NCBI GenBank assembly: GCA_964496475.1
Contig: CAZBZS010000011.1
Location: 1 to 60,242, forward strand
Source of the DNA: JASLPR01 sp964496475
GTDB lineage: Bacteria; Chloroflexota; UBA11872; VXNJ01
Direction: 5' to 3'
DNA length: 60,242 nucleotides
Part shown: in pieces, positions 9,205 through 18,939 of the stretch
Layout: the number at the start of each line of letters is the position of its first letter
Numbering within the stretch: position 1 is the first letter of the stretch
The notes under the pieces: model-generated
What the model was told of the DNA's origin: nothing
Seen by the model: only the letters and a program-made list of their open reading frames with translations
The model's database searches: none
Translations under genes and position numbers: made by a program

Positions 9205-10386
9205 GTGTTCCGCCGTCCGCGGGAGATTGCCGGCCGGGTGGGATCGTCACCAAGCAGGATTGGCCAGTTGCTAGAAAAGCCGTCGAGGCTGATCGTAAAA
9301 TGCGGGTCTTCGCTGCTGATGGATCCGGAAACGGGGATCAACCGGGCTTACTTCGACTCGCTTGCGCGCCAGATCCGCGAAATTCTGGACTCCGGGATTC
9401 AAGTGGCTGTCGTGGCGTCGGGAGCGATCGCGATGGGGCGGCGGGTTCTGGGGGAGACGGGAGATGGCACCACGCTGGCGCGACAAGTGCTGGCGGCGGT
9501 GGGTCAGGCGCCGCTGATGGCGATTTTCGCGGAGCGGTTCAAGGAGCCGGGCATCGATATCGCCCAGGCGTTGCTATCGCGTGGGTCCCTGCACCAGCGC
9601 GACGGTTACCTGAACGCCCGGAACACCCTGATGGCGCTGATGCAGCGGGGTATCGTGCCGATCGTCAATGAGAACGATGTCGTCGCGACGGAGGAGTTGC
9701 AATTTGGCGACAACGACCGGCTGGCGGCGCTGGTGGCCAATCTGGTCGATGCGGACCTGCTGGTGATGCTCACGGACGTGGATGGCTATCTGTCGGCCGA
9801 CGAGAACGGTCGGACGCAAGTTGTGCCGGTGTTCGACACGATTACAGAGGAGATGCTTGTGAACGCGGGTGGGGCCGGTTCGGAGGCGGGCACGGGTGGG
9901 ATGCGGACAAAGCTGGAGGCGGCCGGTTTGGCTACATCGCACGGGGCGAGGGTAGTGATCGGCCCTGGAAAGCTGGAGAATGGGCTGACGCGAATTGTTG
10001 CCGGGGACAATATAGGGACGACTTTTTTGGCCACGGGCGGCCGGCGTGAAAGTCGAAAACGCTGGATGCTTACGGATCTCTCGCTGCGGGGTAGAGTGAT
10101 GGTGGACGCAGGTGCGGTGCGGGCGTTGGTAAACGACGGTCGGAGCCTTCTGCCCGCCGGAATAACCGGCCAGGAGGGAGACTTCGGCCGGGGGGACCTG
10201 GTGGCGGTGGTGGGTCCGGACGGAGTCGCCATCGCGCACGGATTATCGAATTACGGCGCCGCCGACCTGGACAAGATCGCCGGTTCCGATTCCCGACGGA
10301 TAGAGGCGATCCTGGGTCATGAATACGGAGCAGAAGTCATCCATCGAAATAACCTCGCGATCGTCGGAAGTTCGGTAACATCGTGA
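9205..10386 (+). CDS. proB: Glutamate 5-kinase with PUA domain
   Basis: First step of proline synthesis: phosphorylates L-glutamate. The amino-acid kinase domain starts at SRLIVKCGSSLL and contains VVASGAIAMGR, the substrate loop QRDGYLNARNTL, NENDVVATEELQFGDND and GTGGMRTKLEAA; the last ~90 residues form the usual C-terminal PUA domain. The coordinate given uses GTG at 9205, directly behind GGGAGGGA, but the kinase core begins about 25 residues later, and a TTG at about 9265 with AGGA upstream is as likely. Followed at 26 bases by proA, so one operon. Function is certain; the start is not. Confidence 0.93.
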   Translation: MFRRPREIAGRVGSSPSRIGQLLEKPSRLIVKCGSSLLMDPETGINRAYFDSLARQIREILDSGIQVAVVASGAIAMGRRVLGETGDGTTLARQVLAAVGQAPLMAIFAERFKEPGIDIAQALLSRGSLHQRDGYLNARNTLMALMQRGIVPIVNENDVVATEELQFGDNDRLAALVANLVDADLLVMLTDVDGYLSADENGRTQVVPVFDTITEEMLVNAGGAGSEAGTGGMRTKLEAAGLATSHGARVVIGPGKLENGLTRIVAGDNIGTTFLATGGRRESRKRWMLTDLSLRGRVMVDAGAVRALVNDGRSLLPAGITGQEGDFGRGDLVAVVGPDGVAIAHGLSNYGAADLDKIAGSDSRRIEAILGHEYGAEVIHRNNLAIVGSSVTS

Positions 10387-10411
10387 TCTGGCCCAGATAC
10401 CCCCGAAGAGG

Positions 10412-11764
10412 ATGCAGCAGGTGAACGCCACGACGGCCCCGGCGAGCACAGAAACCGAAGTAACTCAGAAGGCGCGGGCGGCGAAGACCGCGTCGCGCTC
10501 GCTGGGGGTGATGCCGACAGCCGCTAAGAATGCCGCGCTGGCGGCGATGGCCGGGGCGCTGCGGAGGGAAGAGGCGCGGATCGTGGCGGTCAACGCTGAA
10601 GATGTGGCAGCGGCCCGGGTGGATGGGATGGAAGGGAGCATGATCGACCGCCTGCTGCTGGACNNNNNNNNNNTTCTTTCTGATCAACGATCGCAGGTCG
10701 ACCACTGCCTGCTGCTGGACGAGTCGAGGGTTGAGGGGCTCGCAGCGGCGTTGGAGGACTTGATGGCGCTACCCGATCCGGTCGGCGAAACGATTGAAGG
10801 CAAGTTCGTGGAAAGTGGGCTGGAGGTCATGAGGCGAAGGGTGCCGCTGGGGGTAGTGGGGATTATTTATGAGTCGCGCCCGAACGTGACGGTTGACATC
10901 GCCGGTATCTGCCTGAAGTCCGGAAATGCGGTGGTACTGCGTGGCGGCAGCGAAGCCCGGCGCAGTAATCAGGTGTTGCACAAAATCGTGTATGCAGCAT
11001 CGGTGGACGCGGGCATGCCGGCGGGTTGGCTGGGCCTGGTGGAGAGTGCGGACCGGGCGCTGGTGGGTGAGATGCTTAATCTCAAGTCCCACTTGGACGT
11101 CATAATTCCGCGTGGAGGATCGGGGTTGATCTCGTTCGTGGCGGAGAACGCCACGGTGCCGGTGCTAGAAACGGGATTCGGCGTTTGCCACACATATGTT
11201 CATGACGCCGCCGACCTGAATAAAGCCGCCGACGTAGTCTTCAACGCCAAGGTGAGGCGTCCGTCCCTATGCAACGCGCTTGATTCGCTGCTCGTCGATC
11301 GGGCGGTGGCGGCAGAGTTCCTGCCGCGAGTGGCGGCCCGACTGGGGGAGGGTGGGGTGGAGGTGCGGGCAACCGGGGAAGCCGCAAAAATGATCGGCGA
11401 TGTGGTAACGGTCACGCCCGCGACAGAAGACGATTTTGATACGGAGTTCCTGTCGCTAAGGCTGGTGGTGTCGCTGGTCGATGGCCTGGACGACGCGCTG
11501 GCTCATATTGAGAGACACGGCTCAGGGCACTCGGAGGCGATCGTGACGGAAGACCAACCGGTGGGCAGAAGATTCTTGAACGAAGTCGATGCCGGGGCCG
11601 TGTTTCTGAATGCGTCTACCCAGTTCACGGATGGGGGCGAGTTAGGCCTCGGGGCGGAGATCGGCATCAGCACGCAGAAACTGCACGCCCGCGGACCCAT
11701 GGGGCTTCGGGAAATGACGACGTACAAGTGGGTCGTCGTCGGCGACGGCCACATCCGAGCCTGA
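10412..11764 (+). CDS. proA: Glutamate-5-semialdehyde dehydrogenase (gamma-glutamyl phosphate reductase), contains assembly gap
   Basis: Second step of proline synthesis: NADPH-dependent reduction of glutamyl phosphate. Visible family features are MRRVPLGVVGIIYESRPNVTVD, the cofactor region KSGNAVVLRGGSEA, the catalytic Cys in RRPSLCNALDSLLVD, and the C-terminal FLNASTQFTDGGELGLGAEIGIS. Ten Ns interrupt the gene at 10664-10673. Immediately before and soon after the gap the sequence repeats LLLD; removal of 10664-10720 (57 bases, in frame) restores the normal family sequence MIDRLLLDESRVEGLA, so the gene is probably intact in the organism. It follows proB and precedes an HD-domain gene by only four bases. 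Confidence 0.93.
   Translation: MQQVNATTAPASTETEVTQKARAAKTASRSLGVMPTAAKNAALAAMAGALRREEARIVAVNAEDVAAARVDGMEGSMIDRLLLDXXXXLSDQRSQVDHCLLLDESRVEGLAAALEDLMALPDPVGETIEGKFVESGLEVMRRRVPLGVVGIIYESRPNVTVDIAGICLKSGNAVVLRGGSEARRSNQVLHKIVYAASVDAGMPAGWLGLVESADRALVGEMLNLKSHLDVIIPRGGSGLISFVAENATVPVLETGFGVCHTYVHDAADLNKAADVVFNAKVRRPSLCNALDSLLVDRAVAAEFLPRVAARLGEGGVEVRATGEAAKMIGDVVTVTPATEDDFDTEFLSLRLVVSLVDGLDDALAHIERHGSGHSEAIVTEDQPVGRRFLNEVDAGAVFLNASTQFTDGGELGLGAEIGISTQKLHARGPMGLREMTTYKWVVVGDGHIRA
10664..10720. other. Sequence gap (10 N) plus suspect duplicated contig end inside proA
   Basis: Ns occupy 10664-10673. The 15 bases before the gap (ending CTGCTGCTGGAC) reappear at 10709-10720, and the bases between gap and repeat have no counterpart in ProA proteins. 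The two contigs probably overlap in reality and the N spacer is artificial. Confidence 0.85.
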
Positions 11765-11768
11765 CACG

Positions 11769-12461
11769 GTGGCTGCAGCTGAAGACGGCCGGGCTGGGAA
11801 GGGGATCACGGTTGACGATTTGCGGGCTGATGAATTCATCCAGGGCCTGTTGACGGCCGCGAATATCTATCTCGACGCGGCCGGATACACGGAGCACGGC
11901 CAGAGACATGCGGATAGGGTTTCGGCTCTCGCCACAATGATTTTGCGGGAGATGGGACACGCGGAACGGACGTGCGAACTGGGCGGAGTGGCGGCGTACC
12001 TTCACGACATCGGCAACGTCATCGCCCGGGACCGACACCATGTTTCCAGCGCGTTCATCGCCTACGACTACCTGCGGGCGCATGGAACTGAAGTTGACGA
12101 ATTCACCCCGGTACTCAGCGCGATTGGGAACCATGAAGAATCGATCGGCGTCCCGGTCGGATCGGTGGCCGCGGCGGTAATCATTGCAGACAAGTCGGAC
12201 GTACACCGGAGTCGGGTCCAGAACGAGGACAAATCCACGTTCGATATTCATGACCGGGTGAACTGGTCTGCGGTGGCGTCGGACGTTCAGGTGGATCAGG
12301 AAGACCGGGTCATCTCCCTCGAAATAACCATCGACACGGCGGTGTCAACGGTGATGGAGTACTTTGAGATTTTTCTCAGCCGGATGGTGATGTGTCGGGC
12401 GGCGGCGAAAAAGTTGGGGTGCCGCTTTGAGCTGGTGATCAATGGCCAGCGTCTGAGCTAG
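11769..12461 (+). CDS. HD-domain phosphohydrolase
   Basis: A 230-residue soluble protein with a compact HD domain: H in HGQRHADRV (about 45), the HD pair in YLHDIGN (about 80), the following HH in RDRHHVSSA, and a late Asp in IADKSDVHRS. These fit metal-dependent phosphohydrolases acting on nucleotides or phosphate esters. The C-terminal ~80 residues (VISLEITIDTAVSTVMEYFEIFLSRM) look like a small alpha/beta appendix conserved in similar proteins. Start is GTG four bases behind proA, so it is the third gene of the proBA operon by position. The substrate is unknown; linkage with proline synthesis may just be positional. Confidence 0.72.
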   Translation: MAAAEDGRAGKGITVDDLRADEFIQGLLTAANIYLDAAGYTEHGQRHADRVSALATMILREMGHAERTCELGGVAAYLHDIGNVIARDRHHVSSAFIAYDYLRAHGTEVDEFTPVLSAIGNHEESIGVPVGSVAAAVIIADKSDVHRSRVQNEDKSTFDIHDRVNWSAVASDVQVDQEDRVISLEITIDTAVSTVMEYFEIFLSRMVMCRAAAKKLGCRFELVINGQRLS

Positions 12462-12695
12462 CGGGGAGGCAGTTGGTCTCTGGAAGCGTAGTTAAATCGA
12501 CATAACGTCGGTGCTACTATCGCTTGATGGTCAGGGCGATAGGTTCGAGCAGAGAGACGTGTCCGCGTTGTAGCGTGCCTCCGCAGCGGTATTGGGCGGG
12601 ATCAGCGCGGTCGCGGTCGATGTCTGAGTCGGGGATTTTCCGCATAGAGACGGGCGGCGAAATGATGGCCCGAACGCCAGCAGTTTCGGCCTAGC

Positions 12696-14561
12696 ATGGC
12701 GCCCCGATCCCGGCGCGCGATTCTGGGCGCGGCGGCGTTGGCAGGCGGATTCGCTATCGGCGGTGGTAGCGCCTTCGTAACGCGGATGGGGATGCGGCAT
12801 AACGGTCGCTTCCTGCCGGGCACGATGGTCGAGGGTGTGGATGTGTCGGATTTGACACCGGTGGAGGTGGCGGTGATGTTTGACGCTCGCTGGCGGGATT
12901 ACCTCGCGAATCCGGTGGTGTTTCGGGCGCCGGATCGTGATTGGCGGCCGACGGCGGCGGATATCGGCATCAAGGTCGATTATCTGAACCCGCTGCGCAA
13001 GGCGTATGCGTGGGGTCGGAGCGGTGGAATTTTCCAGCGCACGCGGGAGCAGACCCAGGCGGCGGCTTCGGCGCGGAACTGGCCGATTGCGTTCGAATTC
13101 GATCAGGCGAAGTTACGCACGTATCTCCAGTCGGTTGCGTCGATGTACTTTCAACCCTTCAACGATGCGGAAGTGGCGATACAGGGTGAGGATTTGCGGT
13201 TTCGAGAGGCGCGATCGGGAGTGGAGCTTGACTGGCGGGCGGCGCTGCCTCTTGTAAATGCCCCGGGACCCGAGGCGGGCGTCCAGGAGATAAGAATCCC
13301 GCTGGTGCAGACGACCCCGACTTTTACAACCGGGGCGGCCCGGCAACTGGTCTCGGCGGCCGAGCAACTGGCGAGGAGCCCGCTGGTGCTGGAATTCGAG
13401 GGGGCGGGCTGGTTCATACCGCAGGCTCAACTTCGCAAGTCGATATCGATCGATAGCTCGGGAGATACTCCGGTGGCGACTATTGACAGGTCTCTTTTAC
13501 AACCCCTGTTCGATGAGATTGACGACACTCTGGGTTTCGAGGCGATCGACGGCCAGCTCACTTACGACCCGGAGACCAATAAAGTAACGGAATTTCAGCC
13601 TTGGTCCGACGGGCGCGGCCTGGACCACCGATCGATGTTCGATCGAATTCTTTTGGGGGCGCGGACTGGGCAACCGAGGGTTGATATACCGATCGTAGAA
13701 CGACCGGCGACGCTCTCGACACCGGACGCCGAGCAGCTGGGCATATCCGAATTGCTAGCCGCGGGCGACTCGTTGTTCATCAATTCAGCTGGCTACAGGA
13801 TTACGAACATCAATAATGGATCTGGACTACTCCATGGGTCCGTTATGATGCCCGGGGAAATCTTCTCCTTCAACGAATATCTGGGCCCGATTGAGTACAA
13901 CCGGGGATTCATCGACGGCCTAGTCATCATCGAAGATTCCACCGAGGACGCCATAGGCGGTGGGATTTGTCAGGTGTCCACAACCATGTTCCGGGCGGCG
14001 TTCTGGGCCGGGCTGCCCATCCTGGAGCGACACAAGCACCTGTATCGGGTTCGTTACTACGAACAGGGCGGATATCCGATCGGCTTTGACGCATCAATTT
14101 GGCAGCCGTCCCTAGATGTCAAGTTCATGAACGATACGGATGGTGCCATCATGGTGAGGACGCTGTTCGACAGCCGGCGCCAGTCACTACGATTCGAACT
14201 TTGGGGTAAGCCGACCGGGCGGACGGTGGAAATCTCCGATCATCAACTGACCGACTGGGTGGATCCGCCGCCCGACCAGTGGGACATTGACCCGGAGGAG
14301 GAGGAGGGGTTCAAGGAGCAGACGGAGTGGGCCGTGGAGGGGGTGTATGCCACCTTGAAGCGGCGGGTGATGACCGGAGACGAAGTTCATCTGGAGGACG
14401 CGTTCTACTCCAGCTTCACAGCCTGGCCCAACCGTTACACGGTGAGCCCCGATGTGGCCGCGGAGGAGGCCCCTGAAGCCTATGCTGGGTGGATCGCCGA
14501 GCAGGCGGCGGACAGCGAAGAGGACCCGCCTCCGGAGGACGAAGGCTCGGCTCCGGGATAA
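12696..14561 (+). CDS. VanW-family surface protein with peptidoglycan-binding-like domain
   Basis: A 621-residue protein. The N-terminal segment RRAILGAAALAGGFAIGGGSAFVT is a membrane anchor or signal. A repeat-like region (about 45-330) beginning GTMVEGVDVSDLTPVEV resembles the putative peptidoglycan-binding domain found before VanW. The VanW domain follows with FSFNEYLGPIEYNRGF, GGGICQVSTTMFRAAFWAGLPILERHKHLYRV and GFDASIWQPSLDVKFMND. The tail is acidic (EEAPEAYAGW to DEGSAPG). VanW proteins are found at Gram-positive and Chloroflexota cell surfaces; their biochemical role is not established, and the link with vancomycin resistance is by name only. No clear ribosome binding site. It ends 60 bases before tRNA-Pro. 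Confidence 0.85.
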   Translation: MAPRSRRAILGAAALAGGFAIGGGSAFVTRMGMRHNGRFLPGTMVEGVDVSDLTPVEVAVMFDARWRDYLANPVVFRAPDRDWRPTAADIGIKVDYLNPLRKAYAWGRSGGIFQRTREQTQAAASARNWPIAFEFDQAKLRTYLQSVASMYFQPFNDAEVAIQGEDLRFREARSGVELDWRAALPLVNAPGPEAGVQEIRIPLVQTTPTFTTGAARQLVSAAEQLARSPLVLEFEGAGWFIPQAQLRKSISIDSSGDTPVATIDRSLLQPLFDEIDDTLGFEAIDGQLTYDPETNKVTEFQPWSDGRGLDHRSMFDRILLGARTGQPRVDIPIVERPATLSTPDAEQLGISELLAAGDSLFINSAGYRITNINNGSGLLHGSVMMPGEIFSFNEYLGPIEYNRGFIDGLVIIEDSTEDAIGGGICQVSTTMFRAAFWAGLPILERHKHLYRVRYYEQGGYPIGFDASIWQPSLDVKFMNDTDGAIMVRTLFDSRRQSLRFELWGKPTGRTVEISDHQLTDWVDPPPDQWDIDPEEEEGFKEQTEWAVEGVYATLKRRVMTGDEVHLEDAFYSSFTAWPNRYTVSPDVAAEEAPEAYAGWIAEQAADSEEDPPPEDEGSAPG

Positions 14562-14620
14562 TTGATTTCCGGGCGGTTGATGGGTCGGCCGGCGGCTTGC
14601 ACTAGAATCAACCGATTGTC

Positions 14621-14698
14621 CGGGGCGTGGCGCAGCCTGGTTAGCGCGCGTGCTTTGGGAGCACGAGGTCCGGGGTTCGAATCCCCGCGCCCCGACCA
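14621..14698 (+). tRNA. tRNA-Pro (anticodon TGG)
   Basis: Acceptor stem CGGGGCG pairs perfectly with CGCCCCG (14688-14694), discriminator A, and CCA is encoded (14696-14698). The anticodon arm CGTGC-TTTGGGA-GCACG gives anticodon TGG, and the T arm is CGGGG-TTCGAAT-CCCCG. All arms are well formed. Confidence 0.97.
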
Positions 14699-14781
14699 CA
14701 ACCATTCGTGCGGGATCGGACCTGATTCGGCCTGGGCCGGCCGGGGTCGATCGTCACCTTAAGTCCGGCTAGCCTCGACGG

Positions 14782-16113
14782 CTAATCGCCGAACCGGTTC
14801 AAAACCTGAAAGATTGCGTCGGTCCCAAATTCCAGCGCGGATGCCGGAATCCGCTCATCGGCGGCGTGCAGAAGACGGCTGAAATTAAAGTCGGCTGGCA
14901 GGTTCATGGGTAGGAAGCCGTAGGTTTGGATTCCGAGCTGTTCGAAGAACCGGCCATCGGTGGCGCCGTACATGATCAACGGAATGGGAAGGCCGGCCGG
15001 ATCGGCCTCCTTCAAGACTTCGACGAGCGTTGGGAACAGACCCATGTCGGGCTCGCCCCGGCCGGGCGGATCGTGCGCTAGAACTTCAATTTCCGCCAGA
15101 TCGCCGAGGAGTTCCCCGAGCTCGCGGACGAAGTCTTCCAGGCCGAATCCCGGCAGCATCCGGCCGTCGAGATCTATGGTCACTTCGCTGGGAATGACGT
15201 TGAATTTGGAGCCGCCGCGGATGATAGTGGCGTTTACCGTGTTGTGCAGCAGAGGGTCGTAAATCTGGCCCGACTCACCCATGGCGTCCAGGGTGGCGTC
15301 GATGGTGGACTCACTCAGGAGCCCCTCCATGGCGTCCCCGGAATCTCCGGTCAGACCGGCTGCCATGCCCCGCAGCATGGCAGCGGTGGCGACAGAAAGG
15401 TGGGCCGGCAGGCGGGTTTCATCGAGGATTCGCAACACCCGGGCCACCCTGGCCATGGTGCCTCCGCGCATGGGCAGGGAGCCGTGCCCGCCGGGCCCAC
15501 GCACGGTGAGCTTGAGTGACGTGATGACTTTCTCAGCGACCATGATGGGGTAGAAGCGGGCGCCGCCCAGATCGAGACTGAAGCCGCCGAACTCACCGAT
15601 GGCGCGGCGAACGCCGTCGAATACCGCTGGATACTCCTCGACCATGAATCGGACGCCGTATTCTCCGCCGGCTTCTTCGTCGGAGAGGGCCAGGAAGATC
15701 ACGTCACCCGGTAGCTCGGCGCCCTCGTCCCGGGCGCGCAGGAACGCCGCCAGCATCATTGCCACCCCGCTCTTCATGTCCAGCGCGCCGCGCCCCCAGA
15801 CCCAGCCGTCGACGATTTCGCCGGCGAATGGCGGATGCGCCCAGTCCTGATTGGCGGTGGTGACTACGTCCACATGCCCGTACAGCAGCAGCGGCGCCGC
15901 GTCCCTGCGCCCGGTAAGCTTGGCGACCAGATTGGGGCGGTTCGGTTCTTTGGCGTAAATGGTGGACTCAATCCCGTAGCTGGCCAGAGTCTGGCTAATG
16001 AAGTCGATGCATGCCTTCTCGTTGCCCGGCGGATTGGTGGTGTCGAAGCGCAATAACTGTTGGAGGAGTTCCGTGGGGCGGGTGTGCAGACCGTTGCCCG
16101 CCTCAGGTTCCAT
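14782..16113 (-). CDS. M20-family metallopeptidase/deacylase
   Basis: A 443-residue cytosolic enzyme of the ArgE/DapE/CPG2/ACY1 group. Two-zinc ligands are visible: H80 and D82 (YGHVDVV), D112 (GRGALDMK), E146/E147 (LSDEEAGGEYG), and a late His in SRLLHAADERIP. The dimerisation lid falls at about 200-330 (GPGGHGSLPMRGGT). Members cleave dipeptides or N-acyl amino acids. It is transcribed towards tRNA-Pro, with the sulfatase gene just upstream on the same strand (75-base gap), so the two may be co-transcribed. Substrate unknown. Confidence 0.86.
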   Translation of the reverse strand: MEPEAGNGLHTRPTELLQQLLRFDTTNPPGNEKACIDFISQTLASYGIESTIYAKEPNRPNLVAKLTGRRDAAPLLLYGHVDVVTTANQDWAHPPFAGEIVDGWVWGRGALDMKSGVAMMLAAFLRARDEGAELPGDVIFLALSDEEAGGEYGVRFMVEEYPAVFDGVRRAIGEFGGFSLDLGGARFYPIMVAEKVITSLKLTVRGPGGHGSLPMRGGTMARVARVLRILDETRLPAHLSVATAAMLRGMAAGLTGDSGDAMEGLLSESTIDATLDAMGESGQIYDPLLHNTVNATIIRGGSKFNVIPSEVTIDLDGRMLPGFGLEDFVRELGELLGDLAEIEVLAHDPPGRGEPDMGLFPTLVEVLKEADPAGLPIPLIMYGATDGRFFEQLGIQTYGFLPMNLPADFNFSRLLHAADERIPASALEFGTDAIFQVLNRFGD

Positions 16114-16188
16114 GCTGCGACCTCTCTACTGACTGCTCCGCCGGCACGCTGGGCTCTGAACTCCTGACGCCAACAGGCGGCCCGATGG

Positions 16189-17625
16189 CTACCGCCACTT
16201 GCTGCCCCAGTCAGTGGTGTGGTGATGGCTGTGGATCAACCAATCGCGCAGGACATCGAGCATATCCCGCTTGCGGTCCTGTTGGCGCGGGTCGCCCCAA
16301 AGGTTGTTGACCTCGTCGGGGTCTGCGTTCATGCCGAATAACTGCCCGTAATCCTCACCCAAGAAATGCACCAGCTTCCAGTCCCGGCTGCGCACCATGG
16401 TCATGAAATCAGTTTCGAGTCCCTGAGCGTCCTCGCGGGCGTGCTCGGCGAATACGTATTCTCGCGCGTTGGCCGGCGAGCCGTCCGTTAGCGCGGGTAG
16501 CATCGAGCGCGCCTCGAACGACAGGGGAACGTCCACGCCGGCGAGTTCGAGGATGGTCGGCCCCAGGTCCATCCACTGGTACATATCTTCCACGGACCGT
16601 CCCCCTTCGAAGCGACCCGGCGCCCAGACAATCGTGGGCACGCGGGTGATGGTGTCGTACATGGTCCATTTCTGGGTCGCGCCATGGTCGGTGAGGCAGT
16701 CGCCATGATCCGACGTGAAGATGACCACGGCGTTGTCCAGGTAGCCCTTACGATCAAGAGTTTCCAGAATCTGGCCGATCTTCTCGTCGATCATGGTCAC
16801 ATTGGCCAGGTAGTAGGCCCGCTGGCGGTGACGCTGTTCCGGGCTCGGATCCAGCAGGTGTACCACCGAGTCGTGATCGACTTCTGCGCAATGTTCACGC
16901 ATATTCTTGAAAACTTCCGGCAGGCCGTCGATCTCCTCGTCGGTGACCTCCAGTATGGGAAGGTCCTTGTCGAGGTAGCGCCCGACGTACTCTTCCAGCG
17001 GATCGTAAGGCGGATGGGGTCCAGGGAAGCCTATCTGCAGGAAAAGGGGTTCGGTCTGGGGGTAGGTCTCCAGCCACCAGAGCGCGGTGTCGCCGACGAA
17101 ATTGTCCGGGTGGAGATGATCCGGGGCGCTCCAGAGAAAACTCCCCATGACATCCCGGTAGTCGTCCCGCTGCCGGTAAATTTCCCGCTGAGGTTTGACG
17201 ACCCCCTGGGCGCCCAGGGCGCGATCCCAGGCGTCGAAATACCAGCGGCCCTGCAGGTAGCGGTCTTTGTTCTCCACGACGTAGCGTTCGTGAAATCCGG
17301 CCGGCGCGTCGAAGGGCGTGGTGTGCATCTTGCCGACGTTTACGCAGTGGTAACCGGAGTCCGCCAGGCGCTCTACCCACGAGTGCGCCCAGGGGTCGCC
17401 GTTCTTGAATATGCGGGTGGTGTGCGGGAAGTAGCCGGTAAAGAGGCTGGCGCGGGCCGGAGCGCAGGACGGCGCGGTGATGAAGCAGCGGGAGAAGCTG
17501 ACGCCCTCGCCAACCAGGCGATCCAGATTGGGAGTGTCCATGTAGGGAAATCCGAGCGCGTTGATAGTGTCGAAGCGCTGCTGATCGGTGATTATGAAGA
17601 TGATGTTCGGGCAATCACCTGGCAT
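16189..17625 (-). CDS. Type I sulfatase (formylglycine-dependent)
   Basis: A 478-residue protein of the alkaline phosphatase/sulfatase superfamily. The N-terminal metal site is NIIFIITDQQR (D14), and the modification motif is C54-A-P-A-R, where Cys would be converted to formylglycine. A second metal site is seen in FTSDHGDCLTDHG. No signal peptide is evident, so it may act in the cytosol. The family hydrolyses sulfate esters of sugars, choline or phosphonate monoesters; the TDQQR variant is common in the phosphonate monoester hydrolase/choline-sulfatase-like branch. No formylglycine-generating enzyme is in this window. Upstream neighbour of the M20 gene on the same strand. Confidence 0.87.
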   Translation of the reverse strand: MPGDCPNIIFIITDQQRFDTINALGFPYMDTPNLDRLVGEGVSFSRCFITAPSCAPARASLFTGYFPHTTRIFKNGDPWAHSWVERLADSGYHCVNVGKMHTTPFDAPAGFHERYVVENKDRYLQGRWYFDAWDRALGAQGVVKPQREIYRQRDDYRDVMGSFLWSAPDHLHPDNFVGDTALWWLETYPQTEPLFLQIGFPGPHPPYDPLEEYVGRYLDKDLPILEVTDEEIDGLPEVFKNMREHCAEVDHDSVVHLLDPSPEQRHRQRAYYLANVTMIDEKIGQILETLDRKGYLDNAVVIFTSDHGDCLTDHGATQKWTMYDTITRVPTIVWAPGRFEGGRSVEDMYQWMDLGPTILELAGVDVPLSFEARSMLPALTDGSPANAREYVFAEHAREDAQGLETDFMTMVRSRDWKLVHFLGEDYGQLFGMNADPDEVNNLWGDPRQQDRKRDMLDVLRDWLIHSHHHTTDWGSKWR

Positions 17626-17910
17626 GCTATCCCCCTCTTGCGGCGATCTCGCACGACGGCAATCTGGCCGACGTTTTCAGAGTGGATAAGAGGATAGCGA
17701 GTCGTCCGCCGGAGTGCCGGGTCGAGTTAGCGGCTGAGGGGGAAGTGACCATGCCGATCGCTACTTGAAACTGTCGCCGCGCAGGCGAGAAGTTCGATAG
17801 TGCCGGCTGGTGGGCGATATGGGCGCCAACAAGAATTGGTGACTTGTGTCCAGGCCGCGATAGTGCCAGCATCGGCGACCAGCGCTCGGTGGATTCTCAG
17901 GAGCGACAGA

Positions 17911-18766
17911 GTGACCGAAGTCTTCTCGGGTCGGATCGATATCGTGGCGGATGGAGACACGTTCGCTGAGGCACCATCGGTGGATCCTGCCGGGCGGTTC
18001 TAATTCGGCGATACCAAGGATGGCAAGCTGTATCGAGTGGGGGATGAAGGCGAGGCGGAGCTATTCGCCGAACTGGCGGGTCCAAACGGCTCGGCGTTTC
18101 ACTGTAACGGCGACTGCTCCGTTTGGGATTGGGCGGACAGACGGGTGGCACGGGTGACGCCCGTCCGATCTGTCTACACGTTCGCCGACAGTTGCGATGG
18201 CGAGCCGGTCGAGAGTACTCCGAACGATCTGAGGTTTCATCCGGCCGGCGCTCCCTACTTCACGCCGCCTGAAAATCCGGTGGATAATGGCGTGTCGATG
18301 CCGGTCTATCGGCTTGATCCCGACGGTGAGGTGACGAAGGTCCTGTAGGGATTGCGTTATCCAAACGGGGTGAACGTGAATGAGGGCGGCACCCGGCTGT
18401 ACGTTGCCGAGAGCTATACGGGGGATCTCAAGATGGGTGACATCAATCCCGACGGGTCGATCAGCGATCTGCGGACGCTGGCGAACGTGAGGGTCGAGAG
18501 CATTGCCGAGATCACTGGGCCGGATGGCATGTGCTTTGATGTGGACGGGAATCTTTATGCGGCTATCTTCCGGGCGGGAGTCGTGCGCCGAGCCAACCCG
18601 GTGGGGGAGAGAGATCGACCTGGAAATTGAGGTGGACTCGCCGCATACGACCAACTGCTGCTTCGGGGGGCCGAACTTCGACCAACTTCACATAACAGAG
18701 GGTTCCAAGGGCCCGGTATACCGGGCAGATCTGGGGATCAAAGGGCTGCCACTGTTCGGCCTGTAG
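17911..18766 (+). pseudogene. Decayed SMP-30/gluconolactonase-type gene
   Basis: One reading frame from GTG 17911 (CAGGAG upstream) continues as SMP-30-like sequence: PSVDPAGRF, stop TAA at 18001, then FGDTKDGKLYRVG, ESTPNDLRFHPAG, VSMPVYRLDPDGEVTKVL, stop TAG at 18346, then GLRYPNGVNVNEGGTRLYVAE and ITGPDGMCFDVDGN. Near 18600 the match moves to another frame that ends LGIKGLPLFGL at 18766. Each stop is one substitution from an expected sense codon (Tyr and Glu/Gln). Two stops plus one frameshift indicate a dead gene, unless several sequencing errors coincide. An intact SMP-30 homolog of a different subgroup lies at 42173-43039. Confidence 0.82.
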
Positions 18767-18939
18767 CGCGAACGACCGGGCAGGTTTCACCCACCGACCC
18801 TGGCTCCGATCGTGAGATCCTTGGCTGGTCGGCGCGCCGCAGATAAGCTTTCTCGGGCGAAATCTGAAAAATCGGGCCTCACAACAGCTACACCACCACG
18901 GTCCGCACCGTCTGGCCGGACCCCAGTTGAGGAAATGAA

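Noticed and set aside
12490..12530. TACTAT as a -10 box before the VanW gene
   Set aside because: The only -35-like hexamer is 12 bases away, too close.
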